Positions 10,801 through 25,800 of a DNA stretch of 64,000 bases are shown here, in pieces. Position 1 is the first letter of the stretch; each line of letters starts with the position of its first letter. Under the pieces are notes generated by a model. It was not told the origin of the DNA. It saw only the letters and a list, made by a program, of their open reading frames with translations, and made no database searches. Made by a program: the position numbers and the translations under genes. Source of the stretch: Antedon bifida (lineage: Eukaryota; Echinodermata; Crinoidea; Comatulida; Antedonidae); the NCBI GenBank assembly GCA_963402885.1, contig OY727103.1:8346501-8410500 (forward strand). The letters run 5' to 3'.

Positions 10801-13800
10801 TTTGTAGTTGGTCCCTCAAGTAACTTAGTACCTGAACACATGGAAGTGATGTAAAATATTACATTAAATTTACATTTACATTACATTTTGTTTAGAAGTG
10901 TTAATATCATGCATAATAATGATTACCTCTATGCAAACACTCGGTTGCAGTTGTAGTTTCTTTGGTTTGGCGCCACCAACTTCTGTGTTGTAACTATGTT
11001 CTGTCCTACGATATATTTGCAGCTATTAAGTAATAAAACAAAAGTAAATCAAAAGTAAGTGTTTGTTGATGAAGCCTTTCTTTCTCTTTATTAAAGATGT
11101 GTAAACATCATTTGATAATTTGGTTGGTTGATTTGTGTTATTGTTGTAAACATTACTTAATAATAGATATGTTAAGTTGGTAGGTGTAGGTGCGTAGTGC
11201 AAGATGCGTTATGCCAATATGTACTATAAGTAATACATACATCATATATAATAATTGATCTAGTATTTTTTTATATGCTACAAAAATAGTGAGATATTTA
11301 AAAATTATTGTCCTACCTTAATTGCGTGTGGTTTTTCATTTTCACGCTTAATTTGTACGGCACCTAAACTGACTTTGTGATCTTTAAATTCAAAATCACT
11401 ACGATTCCGGAACACTTTTGAATCATCACTATCTGTACCCGTCATCAATTCAAGAAATGCAACAACTAAAGTGTGGTACACAGCCTCAGGAAGAAAGTCT
11501 GTCGGAGTCAGGTAAATTGATACCATATGCATGTCATCTTTTGTCACTTCTAGACTAGTAGTTGTAGAAACTTTCATCCGACATGGAACCAAGAATTCAC
11601 GGTTACCTTCTTCTTTCTGTTATTATAAACATTGATTTTAAAAAATATTGAAAAGAGGATACAATATTTCAGTTTATTGTTTAAGCCAGGGCTTTTTTTA
11701 AATGATTATCAATTAATCAATATAATGAGTAAGCTTCGTACATATCGTTTTTTTCTCAAAGAGTAACCTGAACACCCTCATCACGTCTATAAAGATGTCA
11801 AAATTACATTCGTCCTGATTTTGCCATAAATAACGCAACACTTTTTCCTCAAGAATACCTTCCTCTTCAAGTCTTTCCCAGCGCCTTTTTATTTCCATCT
11901 GTACTCAAATAAAAGTAACAATTTTAAAGAGCATTTTCACTTCAAATTGCAGTAATACTGATCACATCTACATTAACTGATTAAAGAAAGAGCGGGATTG
12001 TACAAAAGACCAATCTAGGGTAGCCTAGATAGTTTCACTTTTCTACTTTCACGCCATATTTTTCAGATACAAAATGTTAATCTATACATAAATTTACGTA
12101 AGGGCAAAATTCGGTAAATCGCGCGTTATTTCTAGAATGTTTACTCGATGGTATATAAAGTTGGTTCATACTTTTGGTACTGATTTTAACCAACTGATGT
12201 AACCCTGTTTACTAATTAAATTGAGTTTGATAATTAGTTGACGATTAAAACGAATTTAGGTTCAACGATTTGCCCCAAATAGGGGTGTTTTTTAATCGTG
12301 GTATACACTGTCTAATGGATGTCAATTTGAAAATACCCGCATACAATAATATGAGAACACTTCGTATTTCCCTATCTCCTCCTACAATAATTGTTTTTAA
12401 TGGCTGAAAACCGGTTGAACAGTTCGAGTACAGCATCATAATGTTGAAGACAGGCCGATTTTCCTTTAAAAATGCTATTTTGATACATTTAATATACGTT
12501 TATACAAATGTATTGATTTGCGATGAATGGAACATTCCAATCTCTGTTCCACAAGTGTCTATTCTCTCAGGCGTCGTAAAGGCAAGTACTGTATACTCAT
12601 AAAAGAAATTCGATCCATTTTTTTTTTCAATCTGTGCTGCAGAGGTTGGATATATATTTTTTTTTAACAGATAATGAGCTAGCGTTTTCAGTCGCCGTAT
12701 GTTATGTACAAATCTTTATTATTGCAGTTAAACCACCCCGGGAACCACCCACATCATCACCCTTCCCTCACTGGCATGAGTAGCGTTGTAAAGCCAGTAG
12801 AGGATAGGCATACGGTGGTACGAAGGATCAACAACCACTTTGGTGGGTAGGGTAGGAACCAACTTAAGTATGAATTGGCTCTAGAAACAATTGAAAACCA
12901 TTAGGCCTACTAATTAAGTTGAGTTAGATAATTTAATATTTATTAACGATTAAATCGAATTTATGATTTGCCCCGAATAGAGGTGGTTTTCATACATTGT
13001 TTAATATTATATACACATATATACGTCGTAGTGTATCGTTACATGTACTGACGTACTATTTCAATCGACTAGGACGGTGATAGTTTCAATTACATCGCAA
13101 TGTTTTACTGTGTTTAGTGGTATATTATTTGTAAAACATGAAAACAATTAATATTTCGTTACTAAATTTTTGTGACAAGTTTCCCTTTCGGAAGTAATTC
13201 CCAGGGTGCTAATTTTAGTTGAGTACATAAATCACAGTGTCTATTTATTTGTTCCTGTAAACGACATGTATTATTGTCCTGCATTATTGTACATTTGAAA
13301 TCGCCAGTTTTTTAACGCTGAAATTATTATGTATTCGAGAACCATCTGTGGGCACGACCTAGATGGTACGCGAGTGAAGCGAGGGTACCATCTAGTTTGT
13401 AAAATTTACAACAAACAAACTAATTGACAAAATTGCTTTCTTTTCCAGTTAATCAAAACAGCCTATTTTTCGGCACGGATTGCAACCACTACCCCTCTAT
13501 CTTTAAGTAGACTGGATCCGCCGCTTAAAATATCTATTTGAGGATATTTGTAGGCATGTGTTCATAATTAATCTGATCGCATTTCTAGTATTAATATATA
13601 ATTGTCTAACATACATCTTTAATATCTCGTGGAAATACTGTGATCACAGATGTCAACATCTGTATCATCGTGTGAAGATTAGTTATTACTGTGTTGCTTA
13701 ATTTCTCGTCTTTATTGGAATACATAATCTTTCCAATGTCGTTCATATACGTTATGGCAACGATGATCGCTTCTTCGGAAATTCCACACTCAGTGCCAAT

Positions 13801-16800
13801 TCTAGAAGCCTATAATACAGAATTGAAATTATTAAATATTAATAATATAACATTTTTATAGCAATAACCTAAACAATGATAGTTATAAATGTAAATATTG
13901 TACAGGAAAATAAGAAAGCTCAAGTTAAACCGTTGGTAATAAATATTGTACTATTATGTCAGAACGATTGCATTCATTAATGATATTACTGTTTATATCT
14001 ACCAAGCTATCGTAATTGTTTTCTACTATTACTTTATTCCAATCCACTCAGGTAGCTCATGCTTAACTTACAGTATAATATTACTTCTCTCCAATTACTC
14101 TGACGTGTACTTCGAAATTTCTTTCTGGTTTTTTTACTTTATCGTTGTGATTTAGCTATTGTTTGCCTATTTTACTTGTATCATCTTCATTATAATTAGG
14201 AGCTTCTCGATTTGTACGTTCACTATGACTGATACCATATGACGCAATATTTATGATTATATATAAATGCGCATATAATGATGTATGTACTGTAAACGGG
14301 ATTTCAAGATTTTCCGAGCTCAATGAAACCATCTTTTTAATGTACACTTGTGTGTCATTACAATACTGTTTTCTGATTGTTTGACAATAATAATAATTGT
14401 TATACCGGTACCTGGATGAAAATATGTTTTTTTATTACAATTCTAAAAATATTATATGGCATCATATCTTTTAAAGTTATTTTCATCTGTTATAAATCTA
14501 TTATATTGCTTCTTATGAGTCACTGTTCATTGTCGGATTACTTAAGAGCATTTCAATATCTCTTGAACTTTTGGGTGTAACATTGTTAGAACTGCTGATA
14601 AAAACATTGCAAACTTCAGAACATATTATTACAATATAAATTTTACTTAACGTTCTTCTGGTACTAATTTTCTACTAAAAGCTTATGCGCTTTTCTTTGT
14701 TTAGAACGATGCAGAAATCTATTTTTTTAGCTGGGATGATGTTCACGGCACCTTTCCATTTGTCTTATTAAGTTCAATTTCGCCACTAAACAAAAACGTT
14801 CCTTGATCCAAGCTTGTGATGGCCATACTTGTACCATCTCACCTACATTATGTACACGCAATAACGCTAGTTCGATGTTGGTAATAAACCAGCCGAATGG
14901 AGATTACAAAGTTGTTTATTTCATATTGAATCCCTGTAGCTTAATACACCCATGAATGATTATGCTCATAAGTGTTAACATCCTCTTTTCCTATGCAGGC
15001 ACTTTCGAGTCCTTCTTCGTGTCAGGTTTGTGCGATTGCGGTACATTAATGTGCGCAACCAAGCATAATCGCGCCAATGTATTATACACTTATTTTAAAA
15101 CGGCAAGCATAAAAAGTATTAAATTGCTTCTTATTATGCAATGTCGGAGACACATTTGCTTAAGCTTTGCTAGAAATAATTATGTCAAATTTAGGGCCAG
15201 AGAATCGACTGGTCAGGAGTCAGAACTATTTTAGTGATTTATTTTTAATATAGGATTTGTGTGTAGTTCGGCATTTATTCGGTGACCTTTAACCCCGAAA
15301 AAAGCAATAATGTGAATCGCAAAGTTATTGCCTAATATGATTTAAATAAAACAACTGTTTCATGCAGTCAAATCCATTGCTTTCTTCTAAATCAAATAAC
15401 AGCGAATTGATCAAAAATGAGTTATATAAGTTATGATCAGTTTAAGTTAAATATATTTATATACCGCAATTGTAAAAATCGTTTTTTATATCGCACTTTT
15501 ATTATACATTTAGAACACAAACACTACTTTACCTCATTATAAGGAATGCACACTTTTGTTTTTCCAATGTCTTGCAATCTTTCCTGAAATTTAAGCCAGT
15601 TTATTGGAACTTCCTTCATTCCCATTGCCTGCATGTATTTACCAATGTTTTTCTTAAGTTTCATTATATCTGCATGTGATTTCACAGTGTTGTCGACCAT
15701 GTACATTTCACGATCTAAATGCGCAGCATATTTCATTCCTTCCATGTTATCAAACATTTCGTTAAACATACCCTCAACCTTCAATTTAAAAAGATATTAG
15801 CATCGTTACAGTTATAAGTTTATAAAACTTGGATTTTATAAGTGTAATGTAGACCTCTTCCATATCTCTTTCTTATTTTGAACATTTATTTAAACACTGA
15901 TTTATTTATGTGATTCAATGAGTAATGCTGTTTCAGTGGAATTATACCATTCTTATGTCATTTGCATTTGCCATAATCGACGTGAATACATGCACGTGCC
16001 AGTAATTTGAATTAAATTTTAACATCTGTCCTCTGACTAACTTGCAAGACTTACTTGAATTACAAAAAAGACATATTGTGGGAAAGGGAACGGGCTTTGG
16101 TTGACACAACTAAATTGGAAACCTTTTTAATAAGTGTACGAAAGAGAGATTGTTTGGATGCCGTAATAAAAAAAATGTCGTTTCTTTAAACAGAGTCAAA
16201 ATATTTGTGAGAAAAAAAGTAGAATATTAGTAATAATAATAAAGAACCTTAACACAATCCTTCCTTCAAGCTATCTTTTGCAAAATAATTAAAAAAATTA
16301 ATAATATAGATCCAGCTCTACCCCAGCATTAAATAGCATAGTGTAAATGAGATAAAATTAAAGATGTACAAATAATACAATTTAAGTTAGCAAGGTAGAC
16401 TTGACACTATATAATACCCAAACAACCGTTGATACAATTGATGCAATTGCATTATTATGGATTGAAAAAGATAAATGGTTAAATTCAGCCAAAACCTATT
16501 GACTTCCAGTCAATTTGACTTTGTTTTAAATTACAGCTTTTTTGGCAAATAATTTTTCTTCCTATCCAATTTTCGGGTCAAAGTTAATAACTATTATGTG
16601 GCATTAACATTTTAAAAAAAAAACCTTTTTTTAGGGGGACAATATATCTTTAATTTCTGTAGGTTTGTGGGTTTTATTTCTTGAACTAAGCAGTATACAT
16701 TTTGATTTCCTTGGATTAAATGTAAGTTCGTTAGATGTAAAACTTCTTGAAAGTATCAAACCAAGTTGTCATTCATTATTTGAAATGTATCATTTTTGTT

Positions 16801-19800
16801 ACTCGTATGACTACAGAAGATACGGGTATCAACAGCAAATTTATTTATTATTTTTTAGTTTACATAGGTCATGTATGAACAATAAAAACCAACAAAGAGG
16901 CCCTAAAATGAACCCTTGATAAATAAATTTTATCGGAAGAATGATTTCCAACAATTGAAAACCATTATGCCTACAGTGCAAATAAATACCGCGAAACCCT
17001 AATAATTACTTCAGTTTTTAACAATGTATGATGGTTGATGTAATCAAATGCCTTGTTAAGGTCTAACAAAAATTCCAATGGAGAAATATTTATTTTTATC
17101 CATGGAAGAAATATGTTAGAGTGTTGATTAATTATGTCAGACCCGAATTGCGAATTAACAAAAATATCAAATTCATTTATGAAGGAACAACTTTTGAGAT
17201 TGTTAAAAACACAGGTAAAATTAATATTGGTATTTAATTTTTGAGCTGTGACTGATCATCTGATTCAAATATCGGATTTACTTTGGCGATTTTCAAATCA
17301 TTGGGTACACAGCCGGTGGATATAGATTATTGATAATAATGACTAAGGGTTTGTTAATGCAATTCGGATGGAAATGTATAATGTTGGCCCTAACGTTACA
17401 CTTACTGTTGGACTTCCTTTATCTGCAGGGAGGACGAGGATATGTTTATCTTTCCTAATGCATCTAACGTCGTCCTTTTGTTGTGATATTGTTTATCATT
17501 ATTATAAAGTAGTTATTTGATGTATGCCTTTCATAAGTTTCCATTTATTAAAAACAATACCGGTATATATTATTTCAAACTCAATGTTGTAGAGAATTCT
17601 TATGTACACGAATAAGTTACAATCAATTGTTCCTGTATTTGATTTATTTATGTTTATTGGTAGCAATAGGGTTATTTTTGTATTTAGTGTAACAATATTT
17701 GTGTTACTTGACTTTACTACACCTTCTGCAATCTGCTTTGTTTTATTTTTTAATATTATGACAGCATCTATTAATACAAGAATGAAATTGGATGATGATT
17801 AATTGATAAGCTAAATTAACATTATCGATGTTCAGTATCATACCTTGTTAGATTGTTCAGTTCAATAACACAAGAATGAATTACCTTTTTCCGATTTCTT
17901 GATTTTCTCCATGATGGCAATTTGTCCATATGAGTAGCAACCAAACTGATGGGAGGTGACTCTATGGAAACCCTGCCATCAATTGAAATGGGGTTTCCTG
18001 AAGCATGTTGCGCCACAGTATGCTCATATACTGACCTTATCCAGAACAGAATGATGTCCAAATTAGTCATTCCTAGTGGACCCTAAAATAAAATGTAGGT
18101 ACAATTAAAAAAATGTAATGTAATAATATACCATATTAGTATATATATTTTTTGTAATAAAACGTTTTGTTTATTAAGAAAAACAATTAATAATAGTAAT
18201 AATTGAAGTTTAAAATAATGTTGAACTTACAACTGCTGGATCTCGTGCATTAGCTGGTTCATCCAAGTTATCCAAAGCATTAAATGCAACACAGTACGAT
18301 GCTGTATTTGTGAGGAAAAACTGAACAAAATACAGATATAAGGTGGTTATTATGATGGATAGTTATCCATATTCTATCGGGAAAGAGTCTTTTATTATAA
18401 TTAGTGACATGTAGTAGGCCTACATTGATGCAATAATTGTAGCGGAAATACTCCATATTGAAGCGAGTATGTCGATACTAATGTTAAATCAGAACGCTAC
18501 ATATTATATTCCTTTTTAAAGAATAAAAGGAGGAAAATAATTACAGTTTAACACCGTTGCGTATATAAGAATGTGGACTACAAGGTCTTCGTAGTATATA
18601 ATACTATTATTAAACAATGTTTTAGAGGCATATTACAAATCAAAATACACGTGCGTGTCAAGAACATGGTGCAAGCCATGATAATTATAATAAAACACTA
18701 CTCATAATTGTAATCTTAATGTAACATTAGATATATGTATAGGCAACTCTATTGAGCCATCTTCGCTTGTTTAACAAGTGGGAAAAACAATATACTGTAA
18801 ATCGAGAAAAATATTATTAGAATATAATTGTTTTCAGATTATTCAAATGCAATATAGGCCCTACATACTAATACCACTACCACTACTGCTACCAATATCA
18901 CTGCCACTTCCACTACCACCACTACTACTATCACTATCACTACTACTACATTAATATATATGTGATTATAAGATCATATTCTGCCAATAAACAACATATT
19001 GATAGGCATACCCTATGCGTTATGTAGTAGTCCAATTGACCAGCGTAGCCCCATATGCTAGTTATTTCATTTGGAATATTCACAGAATCACCTCCAATTG
19101 GGTAGCTTTGGTTGTCCTCTATTAGAAAATAAAATAAAATAAAAGTATTTATAGATTGCCGAATATCGACATTTTTGACCAAGTACTATTTTAACACGTT
19201 CACTGCCACGGCGTATTTATACGTCAAAAATTGCGTGTCGCTACTTGCCAAGACGTAATACTACGTCAAAATCGTAGCACTTTTGTATTGTATGTAGAAT
19301 CACTGGCAGTGGTGATTGGAACAGGAATTATCGCATGGCAGTTTATGAATGATGTACGTAAACGATAATCTAAAAATAAATGTCATATGTTTGTTTGTGT
19401 TTATTCCCTCATGCATTGAATATGGTTGATACGATGGCGCCCTCACACTCAATATAATCATCTCAAACATGTCATAAATTGCGCTAATAGTAAATAAAAA
19501 TAATGCACGTGGACAATGACGTATGAGCGTGGACAATGACGTATATGAACAGTTTGACCGATTTTAGCGCGGAAAATCCCCGACGTATATTTACGTTCCT
19601 GGCAAAGTCAATAAAATTGTTGGACCATTGCCAGTGACGTATTTATACGTCTCAACGGTTTTTCCCGCCATCGTATTTTGAATGACATCATGATAGTCTG
19701 TGACCAGATGTTACACTTTCAAACTGTAATTTAATATGTAAACGGGACTTGGCACTGGGACAGAAATTACGGAAAATGCCTTGGCAGTCAATGTGTTAAA

Positions 19801-22800
19801 CAATCCAGACGCCTACCTTTACGTTTTTAACTTATACCTAAAGTACCAAACAACAACAACATATGAGAGGCCTTGGCTAGAGGGCTACCTTTTATTTGAT
19901 TCAAATGACAGGAATCTATTTATATGTTATATAAAACAAATAATGAATGTTATATTCGTGTAATGGTACAAATAATGGCATTTGGTGAATGATGAAAGGT
20001 TAAATATCAACTCTGCGTTGCCTCATTGATATATACCCTTTCATCATTCACCTCATGCCATTATTTGTACCATTACACTAATAAACATTCATTATGTTTG
20101 TTAGTTCCGTTTAAAAAATATGAAGGATAAATGATTTATTTCAATTGTTAAAAAGCTTTATATAATAATTTGTTTTGCTGTATTACATACCTAACTCCTT
20201 ATCAACCCTTTGTTTTATTACATGTTCACGCATTTTCCTGGTTAGCTCGGCATCTGTACAAAAATAGCAATTGGTTAAAACAATGTGTATACAAATAATT
20301 ATGCTGGTTGGAGTTTATGAGAAACACTGAATTTCATTTAATCTGTATCAATGTGTAATCAAATTATTTTAAACATTACATAACGTCGTGCCTATTCCTG
20401 GTACATTGTTGGTAATTGCTCTAACAAGTATAGATCTACAAAATTAAGTAAGCCATAACTCTAGAGTAAGAGTATAAAAAACTTTACTTGTCTGTACTAC
20501 AATCACATCTATTAATTCCACATTTCGCTTGGCATCACATGACGGCAGAAACTCGAAAAAACTTCTTTTTTTTTCGATTTTCTACTCTACAGGTAGTTAC
20601 ACACATCTTACCGTCGTGTTCATCTTTAATCCTCTTCCATTCGCTCTTACTATTTGCTTGAAACACTGTCCTTGTAACGATCTGTCGATGGTTCGTCGTG
20701 ATTGAATCTATTTTAACAATGTATGAGGTAAATTGTTAAATTAGTATTAGTATCTACATCAAATATATAATTAAAAATACACTGATAATTATTTCAATAC
20801 TAAACATTTAGATACCTTTCTTTGAGCATGGCCTTTACACAGCTAGTCTTACCAGCACCTTCCTTCCCAAGAAACATACATCTCGAATTCACAACTGCAA
20901 TTTTACAATCTTTAAGTTCATTTTTATATATTTTTATAGCCTGTTTACCCCTGGCAAATATTTCAGGAGGAACCAACAATCCTAATATTAAAATATAAAA
21001 AATACGCATAACATACATATATTCAAATTCATGGTTTTATGTAAACATTATGAATACTTTAGCATATGTCTAATGTAAAGTGCTTTTACATTTCTGTTCG
21101 GTGCTGTGTTCTTGTATAAGCTCATATAACTATGTCCGGGACCGGACCGTGGAGAAATAAGTTAGCTATGACTTTTTAAATATTTATATCAATGCTGGCC
21201 TATTTCCTAAAAATTCTTCATTCAACTATGGGTTATTACATCCACTATCCATTATTACATAATTTCTAATTATGGAAATATTCATTATAACCATATATGG
21301 TTACATAATTCCCAATTATGGGCACGTCACAATATTAAAAAAAAAAGAAATGACGGTTTATATTCTGTAGATCAAAACAATTACTTTTATCTGTAAGTTT
21401 TGTGTGCAACAAAATATGGACGTCTCTATTTATGATTAACTGTAACAAAAAAATGCCTGCGATGTAACAACATCATACCGACAATAATGTTTATTATGAT
21501 TGGTAAGCATGTTTCAGAATTCAAATATTTGTTTCTAACATTGTCGTTTTCATGTTAAAAACTGTAATATAATAGCTTACTGTCAAAATACTTTACAATC
21601 TTGATTTTTTTTTTTTTTTCTATCTGCGTATTTTCTTCTAAAACAGATGCTGCTGTTTTTCCTTCCTATAAACATAAAAGTGTTTTAAGTATTGCTAAAT
21701 AGTAGAAATATTTGTTTATAAACCGATTTAGAAATCAAAGGAACAATAGTCTATGGAATCAGATAGATATAAAACCCCAATTGTAGTAAGTGATTGCAAA
21801 CAACACGCAAATCAAAATGAACATTATTATAGACAAATCATAATATAAGTCAATTCTAAATTAAGCCTACAGCTTCTAAGAAAATGCCGTGCCGCAGTAC
21901 AAAGTGCACTATTTCATATTAGTTGTAAACCTCGCCTCGAAATTCAAATATTGATTTTAATGTATTCATCAAAAGGAAATCACAAACCCACAATTTTTGT
22001 AAACTTAAATAAATAAAAAACAACAACAAATATACATATGGAAACATTCTAGTTAGTATACTTCTAAACATCTTACAGATGTCTATAATGAAGCATGGTT
22101 CATATTTACACTAACTAACAAACAATTCTGTATCCATTGGTATTTATTACAATAGTGCAAATCATGTATATTAACAACGATATACACAATACATTACTTT
22201 CTTCATGACTATTCCGATTTAAATGACATAAAGGAAGATACGGAAATTCACCACAGGAGTGTGTATGTTTATGTGGCCGTATTATAAAAGGATTATTAAA
22301 CGTAAAAATATCAGTACCACATACCATGAATATTATTGGAATCTCCAAACTTTATATTCATATGATTGATTAAATTAATACATTTTAACGGTGTACAATA
22401 TATAATTATACATAATAATAATATATAATTATTATTGGAATCTATTCGAAAATTAGTATTGTGGTAAGGAGATGTTGAGTGTTATGCAAGATGCAATAAT
22501 ATGAGATAGTTGTAATTGAAAGTAGTATTCGTACTGGAATAGAAACGTTTGAAAATTCCGCGGCGTGTTCTCATTGATTATTTGGATGACATTGTTGTGA
22601 CATCACACCAAACATTACATTTTTCAATGGGGTCAAAAACAGATAAAGAAACATAATTTCGCCGTAAGTTTGAAATAGAATGACCATCCATCCAATTTGT
22701 AGCTCCGCGGGTGACGCATTTACATCAATCACGTGACCAATTTGCTAACATTGCTTTCTGTCATGCTTCTAAATTCAACCAATTTATAATAAATAAATAA

Positions 22801-25800
22801 TGTCCACATAAAACTTATTTATTAAAAAAATAATAATTTCATTGCTCAATATACCAATCTCACAAAAACTGTATGATCTTGTTTACTTACTACTAAATAA
22901 TTATTGCAGCAAGTAATACTAAAATAGCTCAATCAATTGTAATACGAGATGAAATAAAGTGGATGAAATATGTTTGCAGCCCAGATCATACGTACGTTAG
23001 TTGAAATCATATACATTATTTCTAGACCTATATTACCTTATTTAGTGCTGTTATTGATGCACCTTGATTCGTGAAATAGTCTACTACTTGTAAGTTAGGT
23101 TTATTTGCACGCATGTATTCATGCAGTGGGGTGTATAGAGAACAAAGTATTACGATGTTTATACATACAGTGTATTGCAGCAAATAATTATAATTTGGTA
23201 ATGATAAATAATACACTAAGAAGTTGAAATAAAAGGTTTGCTAGTGCATATGTTGTGAACGTAGACCGAAGTATATCAATTGTCTGTGCATTCCCTTATT
23301 TTGCAATGATCTTTAGCCCATCATTACCTTATTTAGTGCTGTTACGGATGCACCTTGCTTCGCGAGATAGTCTACTACTTCTAAGGTAGGTTCATTTGAA
23401 TGCATGTATTCATGCAGAGGGGTGTTTCCGTCCTATCAAGAAATTATAATCATGAAGTTTATACATACAGGATATTGCAGCAAATCATTTTAGTTATGCA
23501 ATGATAAATAATACACAAAGAAATTGAAATAAAGGTGTTGCTGGTGATTTGGATATGACAAATAATAAAAGAATGGACTTGGTGTCTTTTCTGTGCTTCT
23601 TTATTTTCAGTAGTAAAACCTACAGCATAAAGGTAAAACGAACAATCAATATAACAGAAAAGACCGAAGTCATTTAACTACACTTTTCACAATCGGTTGA
23701 TATCATGAAACTAATGTTACAACATTAGAAACCTAGCTAAGCTAGTATAGTAAGCCTAGGCTGGCACAATAGGCCTATAACATGTCACTGCTTAAGTAAT
23801 TATATTTATTTATATGGCTAACTTAACTTAAGGCTAGCTAATTTAACTCACACGGTCATCCAAAAAGGGATGAATTGTCAAATCCAAAATAAAGTAAAGT
23901 AACTTTTGTTTATAACTATGAATCTATGTCAACTATTTTACACTGTAAACTTTGTTTCTCGATCTCTATTTCTCTGAATCTCTATTGAACTTTGACTTCG
24001 TTTTCTAATCGATGACACGCAAATCATGCCTAAATCTAAACTCCTAATTCCAATTCAGCTGGTGCATACGGTATGCTGTGAACGTAGACCGAATTATATC
24101 AATTGTCTGTGAATTCCCTTATTTTGAAATGTTACTGATAAAATAAATCATAATCGTGTAATTTATACATAGAGATTAATGTAAATATTGCTTTCTGTCG
24201 TGATTTTAAATTCAACCCTTTTATAAAAATGACATGTCCACATAAAACATAGTTAAATTAATAATTCATTCAATGAATTATCTCTATCCCTATTACCGTA
24301 CCTTATGCTATGTCGAAAACCGCCTTTATGAAAATATGTTATTACATAATAATGAAGACGTACGTAAGCCACTTTTTCTCTCCAGTTCATTACAAATCAG
24401 GCTTATATATTTTATACAATAAAAAATAAAATTAAACTAACGATGCGAATAATTAAAATAATATATATTTTCATTTCCCATTTAGAGATTTAATCTCGGT
24501 ACCACGAACGTTAGAAGTGTCCAACTGTATTTGCTTGTTGTAACCACTCGATGCAGGTATAGCGAGTTATGAACACGACACTCGTGATCTGAGGTGTGTT
24601 TGAGTCCCACTCGAGAATTACACAAGATTAGATCACGGGAAAATAGGCCCACTCTTATGTACTTTACCTTATTCTGTAATGTTGGAGATACACCAAGCCT
24701 AATGAGATAAGTCACTATTTCTAACGTAGGTTTAACATATCTACCACTTAGATGTACATGTAGAGCATTGCTTCCTTCCTAAAAAAATAAGAAATATTTT
24801 TAATAAATATTTTTCTTCGATGGATTATACAACATGGATTAACTAAATCAAATTAATCGAAAGGAGCTAAAATGTATTAATTATACTTATAGCAGATGCT
24901 TCATGTTAATAATAAATAAACAACATACAGTACATTACCTTCTTACATTTGAAGATAATAATATGATGAATAAAAACGAAGCAAAAAATAATAATTATCA
25001 TTAAGCATACGTGTACTATTACCAGTATGCTATATTTCAATTTACAATTTTTTGTCGAATTACCTCTTTTGTTAATGTGCGGGATACACCATTGGTTATC
25101 AGACAGAATAATATCTCTAATTTAACATCACGACGCCTCAGATAAATATTGATCGGTGTGTATCCTTTCTGTAAAGAAGTCATAAACATCAAATATAATG
25201 AGTTTTATAAATAACTTTGGGGTTGGGTCAACCGGCTCCGCTACAGTGATTAAGTTCACTTAGGTTGACCATTTTTTTTGTTATGTATATATTGAAATAG
25301 ACAGAATAAATAATAAAATGAAATACTGTTATATAAATGTAACAACTGAAAACATGAATACCCATACTCATAATGCAGTAAGATAATTTGATAGTTTGAT
25401 CATTTATAAGGAAATGGGAAACGGTAACTGTGAACTGAATTTGCGTACCAGATTGCAAAGTCAAAGTTTGCCGAATATAAGCGACTCTTGAACAACTACA
25501 ACACCAGGCTTAGAGTAAAGTTGGCTTAGTACAACGTATTCATAAGCTCGCGAGGCATTGCATCTTACATTGGCTCAGTTAATTAAAATGGTTCCAGCAA
25601 ATCGGAAAGTGGTCCAAAAGATGATCATCAATGGTGATAAGAGATGTATTAGAAAGGGAGATGGTGAGGATGAAAAAAACTAAAAATAAAACTTCTAAAT
25701 GAAAAGTGGAAAAGCTAGATTGTTTAAAACAGAAAACATATCATCATATATCAAAAAACATCAGATCAAATTTGCTTCTCATAGCGTGAGACAACCACAT

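Larger units (their letters stand above)
22550..25200 (+). repeat. Segmental duplication, copy 1 (ankyrin cassette)
   Basis: Ankyrin exons and their introns in this interval match 29150-31400 in order and orientation (DGNTP, EGSNA and K/NGYTP exon types with shared intron text). Copy boundaries are approximate. Confidence 0.7.

Noticed and set aside
13946..14580. Short hydrophobic ORFs suggesting membrane proteins
   Set aside because: AT-rich DNA yields Phe/Ile/Tyr-rich chance ORFs, and nothing supports expression.
22115..22348. ORF with His/Cys residues on the minus strand
   Set aside because: No similarity or splice context; intron sequence.
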